NCBI RefSeq assembly: GCF_013155465.1 | Contig: NZ_JABJVX010000018.1 | Location: 1 to 39,301, forward strand | DNA length: 39,301 nt | Direction: 5' to 3' | DNA from: Alterinioella nitratireducens | GTDB lineage: Bacteria > Pseudomonadota > Alphaproteobacteria > Rhodobacterales > Rhodobacteraceae | Part shown: one piece after another, positions 11,769 to 22,574 of the stretch | Layout: each line of letters begins with the position of its first letter | Numbering within the stretch: position 1 is the stretch's first letter | Notes under the pieces: generated by a model | Database searches by the model: none | What the model saw: only the letters and a program-made list of their open reading frames with translations | Told to the model about the DNA's origin: nothing | Made by a program: the position numbers and the translations under genes

Positions 11769-12167
11769 TCAGGCCGCGGTGGCGGGTCTCAGGCGGCCAT
11801 CCAGCGCCAGGGCGCCCGCGCCCGCGACGGCCAGCGCGATGTATCCGCCTGCCATCGCCACGTTCTTCAGGAACATGGTCATCTGTGCGCTGTTGGCGGG
11901 GTCGAAATGGTAGAGCGCGGCGGTCACGACGCTGAACGCGGCCAGGGCCAGCGCGCTCAGGCGGGTCTGGAACCCGATCAGGAGGGCGAGACCGGCCAGG
12001 ATCTCGAAGAGGATCGCGGGCCAGGCCAGGACCGCGGGCAGGCCGCCGGATGCGAGATAACCGGCGAAACCCTGGACATCGCCCAATTTGCCGAAACCGG
12101 CCACGATGAAGATCAGCGCCATCAGGACGCGGGCGGCCAGAAGGCCGTAGGAAAGGGGGTTGGACAT
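11769..12167 (-). CDS. DoxX family membrane protein (copy 1)
   Basis: A 132-residue integral membrane protein with four hydrophobic segments. The DoxX signature includes GLLAARVLMALIFIVAGFGKL at the N-terminus and a FLKNVAMAGGYIALA segment near the end. DoxX proteins are quinone-interacting or redox-linked membrane subunits; the role here is unknown. The start follows GGAGG, and about 125 bp separate it from the VOC gene upstream, so it likely has its own promoter. It is a paralogue of the DoxX gene at 12675. Confidence 0.9.
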   Translation of the reverse strand: MSNPLSYGLLAARVLMALIFIVAGFGKLGDVQGFAGYLASGGLPAVLAWPAILFEILAGLALLIGFQTRLSALALAAFSVVTAALYHFDPANSAQMTMFLKNVAMAGGYIALAVAGAGALALDGRLRPATAA

Positions 12168-12291
12168 TGAAGCCTCCGACAAGTGGTCCCAGGATGTCTG
12201 GGGTCGGAGATCTGTGTAGTGTGGAACGAAGCCGCAGATCAATCTCGACTTGTGTGCATGGGTGCGGAGGTTCTGTTCGGCTTTGCGACGC

Positions 12292-12678
12292 CTAATTCGG
12301 CTCGATCAGATCCCACCGGTTGCCGTGGAGATCGCGGAAGACGGCGACGGTGCCGTAGGGCTCATGCCGGGGGGCTTCCTCGAACTGGACACCTGCGGCC
12401 CGCATCCTTGCGTATTGCGCGGCGAAATCGTCGGTATGCAGGAAATAGCCCACCCGTCCGCCCGCGTGCTGGCCAATCGCCGGTGCCTGGTCCCCCACGG
12501 CGCGGGCGATCAGGAATGAGGTCTCGGCCCCCTCATGCGGGGCGACCCGGACCCAACGCTTGCCCCCGCCCATATCGGTATCTTCCAGCAGCACCCATCC
12601 AAGCGCCGCTCGGAACCAGGCAATGGCCGCGTCATAATCATCCGTCAGATAGGCGGTGGCGAAGAGGGTCTGTTTCAC
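12292..12678 (-). CDS. VOC/glyoxalase-fold protein
   Basis: A 128-residue protein of the vicinal oxygen chelate superfamily with two beta-alpha-beta-beta-beta modules: DYDAAIAWFRAALGW in the first half and FRDLHGNRWDLIEP at the C-terminus, where the Glu is the usual metal ligand. VOC proteins include glyoxalases, dioxygenases and resistance proteins; the substrate is unknown. It overlaps the upstream doxX by 4 nt, so it is translationally coupled in a gyrA-doxX-VOC operon. Confidence 0.88.
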   Translation of the reverse strand: MKQTLFATAYLTDDYDAAIAWFRAALGWVLLEDTDMGGGKRWVRVAPHEGAETSFLIARAVGDQAPAIGQHAGGRVGYFLHTDDFAAQYARMRAAGVQFEEAPRHEPYGTVAVFRDLHGNRWDLIEPN

Positions 12679-13036
12679 GTCCGGTCCAGTGCATATCGCC
12701 CCGGCCCATGCGCGGCCAGCACCAGGAACCCGCCCGCAATGGACCAGTTCTTGACAAAGATGGTCATCTGCCAGGGATCATCGGGCAGGAAATGAAAATA
12801 GCTGGTGACGGCGCAATAGGCGGCTGACGCCAGCGCGAAGGGCCGCGTCAGCCAGCCCGCGACCAGCGCCAGCCCGGCGATGCCGTTGAACAGAAGCGCG
12901 GGCCAGGCCAGAAGCGGCGGCAACCCGCGATCCGTCAGAAGCGTCATCGCGGGTTCCGGGTCGTTCAGCTTTTGCAGCGCGCCCAGGATGAAGAGAAGCG
13001 CCAGCAGGAGCCGCCCCGCCAGCGCCGCCGCATCGC

Positions 13037-13040
<4 letters not shown>
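12675..13040 (-). CDS. DoxX family membrane protein (copy 2)
   Basis: A 121-residue membrane protein with four hydrophobic stretches. It shares the layout of the copy at 11769: [16 protein letters not shown] at the start, [18 protein letters not shown] in the middle, and [17 protein letters not shown] near the end. Its ATG lies inside the ATGA overlap with the end of gyrA. Coupling of a small membrane redox-type protein to gyrase suggests simple hitchhiking on a housekeeping transcript, not a common pathway. Confidence 0.9.
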
Positions 13041-15760
<2,720 letters not shown>

Positions 15761-15806
15761 AGGCGGGCTCGCGTCCTGTCCAAGCGTCTATATCTAGTTG
15801 TCGCGC

Positions 15807-15835
15807 ACTATAGAGACGCAGGTTTTGGGGTGCAA
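15807..15835 (-). promoter_or_regulatory. Promoter of gyrA
   Basis: On the minus strand TTGCAC (15835-15830), a 17-nt spacer and TATAGT (15812-15807) form a near-consensus sigma-70 promoter. Transcription would begin near 15800, giving a leader of about 40 nt to the TTG start. Confidence 0.75.
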
Positions 15836-15955
15836 TGGCCCGGTTTCACAGGGTTTGGCACTCCTCTCTCACGGTGGGTAACAAGTTGTTTTATTTGATT
15901 TTTAACGAAACCGGCGCATGATCGGATCGGGGAGGGCAAACCAAAGAGGCAGAAA

Positions 15956-16225
15956 ATGGCAAATCGAGAGATCGAGTTGATGCTGAAAGGCTACGGCCTG
16001 ACCACGGCCGAGATGTTCTATCACATGCCGGATTACCCGCATGTCCTGAACAGTTTCACCTGGCAGGATTATGACCTTGCGCCGGATCACCCGCGCCTGT
16101 TTTCCTTCATCGAGTTCTGGCAGGAGAAGATCGAGGGCGCGCTGCATTCGGTGCGTTTCACGCATCGCAAGATGATAGGCGATGGGAAATGGCGCAACGT
16201 GGTGGGGGAGTTCACGATCCCCTGA
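15956..16225 (+). CDS. usg: Usg family protein
   Basis: An 89-residue protein of the Usg family (found in Rhizobiales and Rhodobacterales, named for its position upstream of other genes). The family core YGLTTAEMFYHMPDYPHVLN is followed by FTWQDYDLAPDHPRL and a C-terminal FTHRKMIGDG. The function is not known. AGAGG lies before the ATG at 15956. It is divergent from gyrA across about 195 bp that is AT-rich near the usg end. Confidence 0.9.
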   Translation: MANREIELMLKGYGLTTAEMFYHMPDYPHVLNSFTWQDYDLAPDHPRLFSFIEFWQEKIEGALHSVRFTHRKMIGDGKWRNVVGEFTIP

Positions 16226-16283
16226 CCCTCAAGGGCGTGCGCCCCTCCTCACCCCCCGTTCCGGAGGGCTCGTCAGAGCGCGG

Positions 16284-16320
16284 CCTGCCGGCGGCAGGTA
16301 TTTCCAGCAAAATGAAAGCA
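16284..16320 (+). repeat. Hairpin-TATTT intergenic repeat, copy B
   Basis: CCTGCC-GGC-GGCAGG (16284-16298) is a perfect 6-bp hairpin, followed by TATTT and an A-rich tail (CAGCAAAATGAAAG). It matches the layout of copy A at 8771. It lies behind usg and before the convergent ornithine cyclodeaminase gene. Confidence 0.6.
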
Positions 16321-16351
16321 ATTCGACTAAAATTTTCGGCTTCTTTGTTCT

Positions 16352-16400
16352 GAAAATATCCCGGGGGGCCGCTCAAAAGCGGCGGGGGCAAGGCCCCCTC
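16352..16400. repeat. GC-rich double hairpin behind usg
   Basis: Two hairpins in series: GCCGCT-CAAA-AGCGGC (16368-16383), then GGGGG (16384-16388) pairing with CCCCC (16394-16398), preceded by GAAAATATCCCGGGGGG. From memory a related CCCGGGGGG element recurs in Roseobacter intergenic regions. It probably helps end the convergent transcripts of usg and the cyclodeaminase gene. Confidence 0.5.
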
Positions 16401-16422
16401 CACCCGGTCTGCCTGGCGCAGG

Positions 16423-17475
16423 TCACGCCTTGGCGCGCTGCAACATCCCGAAGAGGTCGCGCGGATCGTCGGGGTCGGCCAGCATGTCGAGTTGGTCGAA
16501 CAGGTCGGTCCCGTCCAGACGGTCGCGGATATAGCGCAGGGCCGAGAAATCCTCAATCGCGAAGCCCACGGAATCAAAGAGCGTGATCTGGCTGGTCGAG
16601 CTCCGGCCCGCCGCCTGCCCCTCGATCACCTGCCAGAGCTCGGTTACCGGGTGGTCCTCTGCCACGTTCTGGATCTCGCCCTCCACACGCGTCTGGGGCG
16701 GGTATTCGACGAAGATGTCGGCGCGGTGCAGGATCGCAGGCGCCAGTTCCGTCTTGCCCGGACAGTCGCCGCCGATCGCGTTGATATGGACGCCCGTGCC
16801 GACCATGTTGTCGGTCAGGATCGTGGCGTTCTGCTTGTCGGCGGTGCAGGTGGTGATGATCTGCGCGCCCTCCATGCTGTCCTCGGCACTGCTGCATTTC
16901 ACCACCGTCAGGCCCTGGCCCTCAAGATTGCGGGCGGCCTTGTCGGTGGCGGCGGGGTCGGTGTCATAGAGGCGCACCGTGGTGATGCCGCAAATCGCCT
17001 TCATGGCGAGGCTCTGGAACTCGGACTGCGCGCCATTGCCGATCATCGCCATCGTGGTGGCGCCCTTGGGGGCGAGGTATCTCGCCACCATCGCCGAGGT
17101 CGCCGCCGTGCGCAGGGCGGTCAACATCGTCATTTCTGTCAGCAGCGTCGGGTAACCGGTCGCCACATCGGCCAGGAGGCCGAAAGCGGTGACGGTCTGC
17201 AAGCCTTCGCGCGTGTTCTTGGGGTGGCCGTTGACGTATTTGAACCCGTATTGAATGCCGTCCGAGGTCGGCATCAGCTCGATCACGCCCTCCTTGGAAT
17301 GGGCCGCGATGCGGGGCGTCTTGTCGAAAAGCGGCCAGTGGCGGAAATCCTCCTCGATATAGGCGGCAAGCTCCACCAGCATCCGCTCGACGCCGATGGA
17401 ATGCACCAGCCGCATCATGTTGTCGACCGAGACGAAGGGCACGAAGGCGCGCTCGGAGGGTTTGGGCAGGGACAT
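16423..17475 (-). CDS. ocd: Ornithine cyclodeaminase
   Basis: Converts L-ornithine to L-proline and ammonia with bound NAD+ in the cytoplasm. The 350-residue protein of the OCD/mu-crystallin family has the substrate Lys in YGFKYVNGHPKN, the nucleotide-binding loop MIGNGAQSEFQ, and the catalytic Asp in the FDSVGFAIEDF region. The length and the N-terminal FVPFVSVDNMMRLV fit true ornithine cyclodeaminases. It lies 12 nt behind the arginase gene, so arginine -> ornithine -> proline is encoded as one unit. Confidence 0.95.
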   Translation of the reverse strand: MSLPKPSERAFVPFVSVDNMMRLVHSIGVERMLVELAAYIEEDFRHWPLFDKTPRIAAHSKEGVIELMPTSDGIQYGFKYVNGHPKNTREGLQTVTAFGLLADVATGYPTLLTEMTMLTALRTAATSAMVARYLAPKGATTMAMIGNGAQSEFQSLAMKAICGITTVRLYDTDPAATDKAARNLEGQGLTVVKCSSAEDSMEGAQIITTCTADKQNATILTDNMVGTGVHINAIGGDCPGKTELAPAILHRADIFVEYPPQTRVEGEIQNVAEDHPVTELWQVIEGQAAGRSSTSQITLFDSVGFAIEDFSALRYIRDRLDGTDLFDQLDMLADPDDPRDLFGMLQRAKA

Positions 17476-17487
17476 CTGGGGCCTCCT

Positions 17488-18414
17488 TCAGGCGAAACTG
17501 CGGGTCGGGCGGTCGAAGACGCGGCGGCCCATGAGCGATGCGGTGAGATCCACCATCAGCGACGCGGTGCGGCCGCGATCATCGAGGAAGGGGTTCAGTT
17601 CGACAAGGTCGAGCGAGGAGACCAACCCGCTATCATGCAGGATCTCCATCACCAGATGCGCCTCGCGGAAACTGGCGCCGCCCGGAACCGTTGTGCCGAC
17701 GGCGGGCGCGATCTCGGGGTCGATGAAATCGACGTCCAGCGAGACATGCAGCAACCCGTTCTCGGCCTCGACCCGCGCCAGGAAATCGCGCAGGGGGGCG
17801 GCGATGCCGTGTTCGTCGATGGCGCGCATGTCATGCAGGATCATGTCAGTATCCTGCAACGCGGCGCGCTCCTCACGATCGACCGAGCGTAACCCGATCA
17901 TGCAGATATTCTCCAGAGGCACGGGGTTTTGCACCTTGGGGAAGCCGTCAAAGCCTTCCTGTCCCGTCACATAGCCCACGGGCGTGCCGTGCAGATTGCC
18001 GGAATCGGTGGTCTGCGGCGTGTGGAAATCGGAATGCGCATCCAGCCAGAGGACGAATTGTGGGCGGCCTTGGGTGGCGGCGTGGTTGGCGACGCCCGAG
18101 ACGGTGCCAAGCGCCAGCGCGTGATCGCCGCCCAGGAAGATGGGAAAGCCCTGCGCCATGGCAGTCTCGGCAGCATCAGACAGCGCCTCGGTCCAGGCGA
18201 TGTTCTCGGCCAGCTTGTGGATGTGGTGCGCGCCGGACACGTCGCGCAAGGGCGCGGGCGTGACATTGCCGAGGTCGCGGGGGGCGCGGCCAAGCTCGGT
18301 CAGGGTCTCGGCCAGACCGGCGGTGCGATAGGCGTCGGGGCCCATCAGGCATCCGCGGCGGCGCTTGCCGCAATCCATCGGTGCGCCGATCAGGAGACAG
18401 GGTGTATCGGTCAT
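17488..18414 (-). CDS. rocF: Arginase
   Basis: Manganese enzyme hydrolysing arginine to ornithine and urea. The 308-residue protein shows all three metal motifs of the ureohydrolase family: GGDH at 95-98, DAHSDFH at 125-131 and SLDVDFIDP at 225-233, with the VELNP segment near 272. The N-terminus (LIGAPMDCGKRRRGCLMGP) is typical of arginase and not of agmatinase. The ATG at 18414 is preceded by GAGG; the longer frame to 18459 has no start support. The downstream cyclodeaminase uses its product, and the divergent Lrp-type gene probably controls both. Confidence 0.94.
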   Translation of the reverse strand: MTDTPCLLIGAPMDCGKRRRGCLMGPDAYRTAGLAETLTELGRAPRDLGNVTPAPLRDVSGAHHIHKLAENIAWTEALSDAAETAMAQGFPIFLGGDHALALGTVSGVANHAATQGRPQFVLWLDAHSDFHTPQTTDSGNLHGTPVGYVTGQEGFDGFPKVQNPVPLENICMIGLRSVDREERAALQDTDMILHDMRAIDEHGIAAPLRDFLARVEAENGLLHVSLDVDFIDPEIAPAVGTTVPGGASFREAHLVMEILHDSGLVSSLDLVELNPFLDDRGRTASLMVDLTASLMGRRVFDRPTRSFA

Positions 18415-18535
18415 GGGGTGGCCTCGTCTGGTTCGGGTTGCGGCAGAGATAGTGAACAAACCGGGTCAAGCAGAAGGCTTCAAATTGTGCTATCTGGTGT
18501 TAGAATGATCGAAACGCGCAATTCAGGTGCTTGAA
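18415..18535. promoter_or_regulatory. Divergent arginase/lrp control region
   Basis: About 120 bp between divergent starts. It holds an imperfect inverted repeat AATTGTGC (18483-18490) / GCGCAATT (18516-18523), 7 of 8 positions matching, that brackets TAGAAT (18501-18506), a likely -10 for the regulator gene. This is a plausible autoregulatory Lrp/AsnC site. Confidence 0.45.
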
Positions 18536-18967
18536 ATGGACGATATCGACACGCAACTGATCGCCGCCCTGCGCCGCGACGGGCGGGCGGCGCTGTCCGA
18601 TCTGGCCACCACGCTGGGGATCACGCGGGCCACGGTGCGGGCGCGGATCGAAAAGTTGACGCAGGCGGGCGAGATCCAGGGGTTCACCGTGCTGACCCGC
18701 GCCGATCTTGCGCAAAGCCCGGTGCGCGCGCTCACCATGCTGGGGATCGAGGGGCCGGGGATGGACCGCATCCGGCGGCAGCTTTCCGGCATGGCCGAGG
18801 TCGAGGCGGTTCACGCCACCAATGGCAAATGGGACCTGATCGCGCAGCTTGGCACCCCGACGCTGGAGGCGCTGGACGATGCGCTGCGCCGGATCCGGCG
18901 GCTGGACGGGGTGGCGACCTCGGAGACCAGCCTGCTTCTGTCGACCAGCCGTTACTCGAGACTCTAG
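18536..18967 (+). CDS. Lrp/AsnC family transcriptional regulator
   Basis: A 143-residue feast/famine regulator. The N-terminal winged HTH (DIDTQLIAALRRDGRAALSD ... TRATVRARIEKL) is followed by the RAM ligand-binding domain (about 60-140). The ATG at 18536 is preferred; GTG at 18527 would add three residues. Placed divergently from arginase and ornithine cyclodeaminase, it most likely senses arginine or ornithine and controls their breakdown, as related Lrp members do next to catabolic genes. Ligand and direction of control are inferred. Confidence 0.9.
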   Translation: MDDIDTQLIAALRRDGRAALSDLATTLGITRATVRARIEKLTQAGEIQGFTVLTRADLAQSPVRALTMLGIEGPGMDRIRRQLSGMAEVEAVHATNGKWDLIAQLGTPTLEALDDALRRIRRLDGVATSETSLLLSTSRYSRL

Positions 18968-18974
18968 GGTTGAC

Positions 18975-19018
18975 GCGCAATTTGATCCGAAAATCGGTGC
19001 CCACTATTCGGATTGCGC
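18975..19018. repeat. Imperfect palindromic repeat between lrp and dsbB
   Basis: GCGCAATTTGATCCGAA at the left pairs with TTCGGATTGCGC at the right, with a 4-nt bulge, around a loop containing AATCGGTGCCCACTA. The CCGAAAA..GG...CCAC.TTCGG pattern is reminiscent, from memory, of the dispersed palindromic repeats of alphaproteobacteria. It sits between convergent genes and may serve as a bidirectional transcription end. Confidence 0.5.
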
Positions 19019-19019
19019 T

Positions 19020-19487
19020 TCAGGCGCGCCGCGCCGCCATCAGCCAGATCGCCACCAGCACCAGCGAGGCAATCGCGTTGTAATTGGCCATGGAAAGACC
19101 GATGAACTGCCAGGAGATCTGATCGCAGAGCACGACCGGCGTGCCGCAATCGAGGTCCAGCAGCCCACATTCGGAGGTATCGAGGCCCCCCCCGCGCGCG
19201 GTGCAGGAGGTCGGGCCGCTCCACCAATGCCGCTCGACCCCGGTGTGAAAGAGGGCAAGACCGGTCGAAACCAGCATCGTCAGCGCGCCCGCCAACGCGA
19301 CAAGGGCAAGGGGCAGGGCCAGCGCCAGCAGGGCCAGCACGATCGCCAGGCCATGCGGCCAGCGCTGCCAGAAACACATCGCGCACGGTTCGAACCCGCC
19401 CAGATGCTGGAACCCGAAGGCCCCGATCAGCAGCGCGGCAGAGCCGAGACCTGCAAGCAGAGCAAGCGTGCGGAATGTCAGGGTCAT
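19020..19487 (-). CDS. dsbB: Disulfide bond formation protein DsbB
   Basis: A 155-residue inner-membrane protein that reoxidises DsbA and passes electrons to quinone. Four hydrophobic segments are visible. The first periplasmic loop carries the CxxC in FEPCAMCFWQRW and the second loop has the Cys pair region PTSCTAR...SECGL, followed by CDQISWQFIGLSMANYN, a DsbB hallmark. The true start is the ATG at 19487, within the 4-nt overlap with the upstream yqaA-like gene. Extra cysteines near the second loop (DLDCG, VLCDQ) are noted. Confidence 0.92.
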   Translation of the reverse strand: MTLTFRTLALLAGLGSAALLIGAFGFQHLGGFEPCAMCFWQRWPHGLAIVLALLALALPLALVALAGALTMLVSTGLALFHTGVERHWWSGPTSCTARGGGLDTSECGLLDLDCGTPVVLCDQISWQFIGLSMANYNAIASLVLVAIWLMAARRA

Positions 19488-20062
19488 AGAAATTTCACCA
19501 CGTAAAAGCCTCCCAGGAGCAATATCACGAAAAGGATGAACATCAAGCCGAGGCGGCGTTCGATGAAATCGCGGATCGGCGCGCCGAATTTCCACAAGAG
19601 CGCCGCGACGATAAAGAACCGCAGCCCGCGCGCGATCACCGACGCGACGATGAAGACCGGCAGGCTGAGGCCGGTGGAGCCCGACAGGATGGTGATCACC
19701 TTGTAGGGGAAGGGCGTGACCCCCGCGATCAGCACCATCCACGCGCCGTATTCGTTGTAGCGGGTGGCGAATTCGTCAAAATAGGCGTCCTTGCCGTAGA
19801 ACTCCAGCACCGGGCGGCCTACGGTTTCGAACACGGAATAGCCGATCCAGTAGCCAAGCAAGCCGCCCGCGACCGAGGCGACCATGCAGATACCCGCGAT
19901 CACGAAGGCGCGGCGCGGGGCGGCGATGATCATCGGGATCAACAGAAGGTCGGGCGGGATCGGGAAGACAGAACTTTCCAGGAAAGCCACGATCGCCAGG
20001 GCGACCAGCGCGTAGCGATGCTCGGCCAGGCCGAGGGTCCAGTCGTAGAGGCGGCGGATCAT
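19484..20062 (-). CDS. YqaA/DedA-like membrane protein (VTT domain)
   Basis: A 192-residue polytopic inner-membrane protein of the SNARE-associated/VTT (DedA, YqaA) superfamily. Diagnostic parts are the FLESSVFPIPPDLLLIPM re-entrant region, GYWIGYSVFE, and the GVTPFPYKVITILSG second re-entrant loop with its conserved Pro and Gly. Family members act in membrane homeostasis or lipid flipping; the substrate is unknown. The ATG at 20062 follows GGAGCG. Translational coupling to dsbB (ATGA) suggests a joint envelope function. Confidence 0.9.
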   Translation of the reverse strand: MIRRLYDWTLGLAEHRYALVALAIVAFLESSVFPIPPDLLLIPMIIAAPRRAFVIAGICMVASVAGGLLGYWIGYSVFETVGRPVLEFYGKDAYFDEFATRYNEYGAWMVLIAGVTPFPYKVITILSGSTGLSLPVFIVASVIARGLRFFIVAALLWKFGAPIRDFIERRLGLMFILFVILLLGGFYVVKFL

Positions 20063-20354
20063 GCGGGGGCGCTCCGGGCAAAAAACTCCGCAGGCGATGC
20101 CGCAAAAGCGGGCAGGGGTCAAGCGCGGCGCGCGGGCCAACAAGACAGGTGACAATGACCGACCGTTCGGTTAAAGAATTACCGGGAGCGGGAATCGCGA
20201 CAAGATTGCATTGGATGGTTACAAAATCCCCGTCTATTGCAAACCACCGTAACGGGAGGCGGGGCAGAGGCTGGCGAAGACCGAAGAAAAGCCTTTGCAG
20301 ACCGCACCCGATTTGCGTCTACGATACGATGTCACCAATTTTGGGAGGATAGGC
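20063..20354. other. Divergent spacer, yqaA-like gene / TRAP operon
   Basis: About 290 bp with lower GC than its surroundings. It must hold the promoters of both units, but I find no near-consensus promoter. Small features seen are ACCG-TT-CGGT near 20162-20175 and a GTTAC/GTAAC pair around 20218-20255. No reading frame is credible. Confidence 0.4.
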
Positions 20355-21416
20355 ATGACAAAGACCTTAACCACAGCGGCACTCAGCGCGCTGGCCCTGA
20401 CCATGGCGGCCGCACCCGTCTCGGCGCAGGATGCGGAAGTGACGCTGCGCTGCCAGCATTTCCTGTCGCCGCTGGGCTCGATCCCGCGCTATTTCATCGA
20501 GCCCTGGGCCGAAGCGATCGAGGAGCAGTCGGATGGCCGGATCGACGTGGAAATCTATCCCGCGATGCAGCTTGGCGGCGCCCCGCCCGCGCTGTACGAC
20601 CAGATCCGCGATGGGGTGATTGATTGCGGTTGGGCGATCCCGTCCTACACGCCGGGCCGCTTCCCCGAGGCAGAGGCCATGGAACTGCCCTTCATGACCA
20701 CCATGAACGCCGAGGACAGCAGCCGCGCCGCCTGGGCGTTCACGCAGGAATACCTGGCCGAACAGCGGTTCGGCGATGTGCAACTGATGGCTGTTCACGT
20801 GCATGGCCCCGGTGTCATCCACCTGGCCGGTGACCCGATCGAGGAGGTCGCCGATTTCGATGGGCTGCAACTGCGCGGCCCGTCGCGTCAGGCCAACGCG
20901 CTGCTGGAACGTCTGGGCGCCACGCCCGTCGGCATGCCGGTCCCGGCCTTCCCCGAGGCGCTGAGCCGCGGTGTGGTCGATGGCGGCGTCATCCCGTGGG
21001 AGGTCGTGCCGCCGCTGCGCGTGCATGAACTGGCCAATAGCCACACCCAGATCGGCGGTGACCGGGCGCTCTACAACACCTATTTCATCTGGGCGATGAA
21101 CCGGGATGTGTATGAGGGCCTGCCCGACGACCTGCGCGCCGTGATCGACGCCAATTCCGGGATCGAGACCTCGGCCGATGCGGGCCGCGCGATGGATATC
21201 GGCGACACCGCCGGCGAGGAAACGACCGCGGCCACGGGCAATACCATCGTGACGCTGTCGGACGATGTCGTGGCCGAGATGCGGGCCATCGGCGACGCAG
21301 TGATCGCCAACTGGATCGAGGAGATGAACGGCCTCGGACTGGACGGCGCGCAGATCGTCGAGGATGCCCGCGGATATATTGCCGAGTATGAAGGCCAGAT
21401 CGCGGAAGACATGTAA
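20355..21416 (+). CDS. dctP: TRAP transporter solute-binding protein (DctP family)
   Basis: Periplasmic binding protein of a tripartite ATP-independent transporter. The 353-residue precursor has a clear Sec signal peptide cleaved after PVSA (residue 24). The mature part shows the DctP fold, with LRGPSRQANALLERLGATPV carrying the conserved Arg that normally salt-bridges the ligand carboxylate, and a C-terminal VIDANSG... helix region. The ATG at 20355 follows GGGAGG. Ligands of this family are organic acids, including sugar acids; the GH88-like gene just downstream hints at a uronate-type ligand, which is inference. Confidence 0.93.
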   Translation: MTKTLTTAALSALALTMAAAPVSAQDAEVTLRCQHFLSPLGSIPRYFIEPWAEAIEEQSDGRIDVEIYPAMQLGGAPPALYDQIRDGVIDCGWAIPSYTPGRFPEAEAMELPFMTTMNAEDSSRAAWAFTQEYLAEQRFGDVQLMAVHVHGPGVIHLAGDPIEEVADFDGLQLRGPSRQANALLERLGATPVGMPVPAFPEALSRGVVDGGVIPWEVVPPLRVHELANSHTQIGGDRALYNTYFIWAMNRDVYEGLPDDLRAVIDANSGIETSADAGRAMDIGDTAGEETTAATGNTIVTLSDDVVAEMRAIGDAVIANWIEEMNGLGLDGAQIVEDARGYIAEYEGQIAEDM

Positions 21417-21425
21417 GACGGGATC

Positions 21426-21453
21426 GGGCGCGCCGGGAACACCTGGCGCGCCC
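21426..21453 (+). promoter_or_regulatory. Stabilising hairpin after dctP
   Basis: GGGCGCGCC (21426-21434) and GGCGCGCCC (21445-21453) form a perfect 9-bp stem with a 10-nt loop, starting 10 nt after the dctP stop and followed by no U-tract. Such hairpins commonly protect the binding-protein mRNA and allow it to be made in excess over downstream genes. Confidence 0.65.
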
Positions 21454-21475
21454 ATCCACCTCCGGGGGCAGGGAC

Positions 21476-22564
21476 ATGGAGTATTCATCGGCACTGGCGG
21501 CGTTGCTGGCCCGCGTTGAGGAGACGCGCGACCAGATCGGCGATGCCTGGCCCTATCATGCCGACCCCGAAACCGGCGTCTGGGACACCGTCGATGACGG
21601 CGACTGGTGCGGCGGGCATTGGGTCGAGTGCCTGCGCATCGCGGGCCGGCTGCTGGGCAAGCCCGAATTGATCGAGGAGGCGCGCGCCCGCACGGAAGCC
21701 CTACGCCCCAAGCTGGAGAAGGACGACCAGTTTCGCGGCCACAGATTCTACTATTCCGCCGCGCGGCTTCATGCCGAAACCGGCGATCCCAACCTGCGCA
21801 CGCTGGCGTTGGCCGCCGCCTATTCCATGCGCGCCATGGCGATCCCGCAAAACGGGGCCATGCCGATCGGCCATGAGGTGCAGGTCAAGTCCACCACGCT
21901 GGCCAGCCGCCGGATCGTGGCCATCGACAATGTCCATCCCAACCTGCGGCTTGATTTCTGGGCCGCCGCCGAAACCGGCGATCCGGTTTTCCGCGAAGGC
22001 GCGATGCGGCATCTCGATGTGACCATCCGCGATTTCCTGCGCCCTGATGGCTCCTCAATCGAATTCATCGAATATCACCAGACCGAGGACCGGATACTGC
22101 GCCATTTCACCCTTCTGGGCGTGGATGACGACAGTTGCTGGAGCCGCGGCCAGGCCTGGGCCATCGCGGGCTTCCTGCGCGCCTGGCAGGAGTTCGGCGA
22201 GACCCGATACCGCGATGCGGGCCGCGCCGTTCTCGGCTATTGGCAGGGCAAGAGCGGCCATGCCGTGCCGCCCTGGGATTTCGCCGATCCGGACGGGCCG
22301 CTCGACACCTCGGCCAGCGCCATCGTGGTGGAGCAACTGGCCCGCATGGCGGTCGATTGCGACAACTCGGAGGCGCTGGAATTTCTCGACGCGATGGATC
22401 CGATGCTGGAGGCGCTGATTGCCCATATCCAGCCCACCGGGCGGCTGGTCAATGGCTGTTTCAACCAGCCGAAGGAATTTGCCAACCGGTCGGAACTGAT
22501 CTGGGGCAGCGCCTACCTGCTGATAGCGCTGTCCTATCTGGAGGAGGGGCGGGTGATATGCTGA
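21476..22564 (+). CDS. Glycoside hydrolase family 88-like protein
   Basis: A 362-residue (alpha/alpha)6 protein resembling unsaturated glucuronyl hydrolases (GH88), which hydrate the double bond of unsaturated uronosyl sugars left by polysaccharide lyases. Matching motifs are GDWCGGHWVECL near 42-53, CWSRGQAWAI, LDTSASAIVVEQL and LIWGSAYLLIAL. Asp151 in AIDNVHPNLRLDFW aligns with the catalytic Asp149 of the Bacillus enzyme. The other family Asp, in HDxGF, appears replaced by RGHRF (Gly88). There is no signal peptide, so it acts in the cytoplasm on an imported substrate. GGGGGCAGGGAC precedes the ATG. The substrate is unknown and a changed reaction is possible. Confidence 0.8.
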   Translation: MEYSSALAALLARVEETRDQIGDAWPYHADPETGVWDTVDDGDWCGGHWVECLRIAGRLLGKPELIEEARARTEALRPKLEKDDQFRGHRFYYSAARLHAETGDPNLRTLALAAAYSMRAMAIPQNGAMPIGHEVQVKSTTLASRRIVAIDNVHPNLRLDFWAAAETGDPVFREGAMRHLDVTIRDFLRPDGSSIEFIEYHQTEDRILRHFTLLGVDDDSCWSRGQAWAIAGFLRAWQEFGETRYRDAGRAVLGYWQGKSGHAVPPWDFADPDGPLDTSASAIVVEQLARMAVDCDNSEALEFLDAMDPMLEALIAHIQPTGRLVNGCFNQPKEFANRSELIWGSAYLLIALSYLEEGRVIC

Positions 22565-22574
22565 GGGCGCGACC

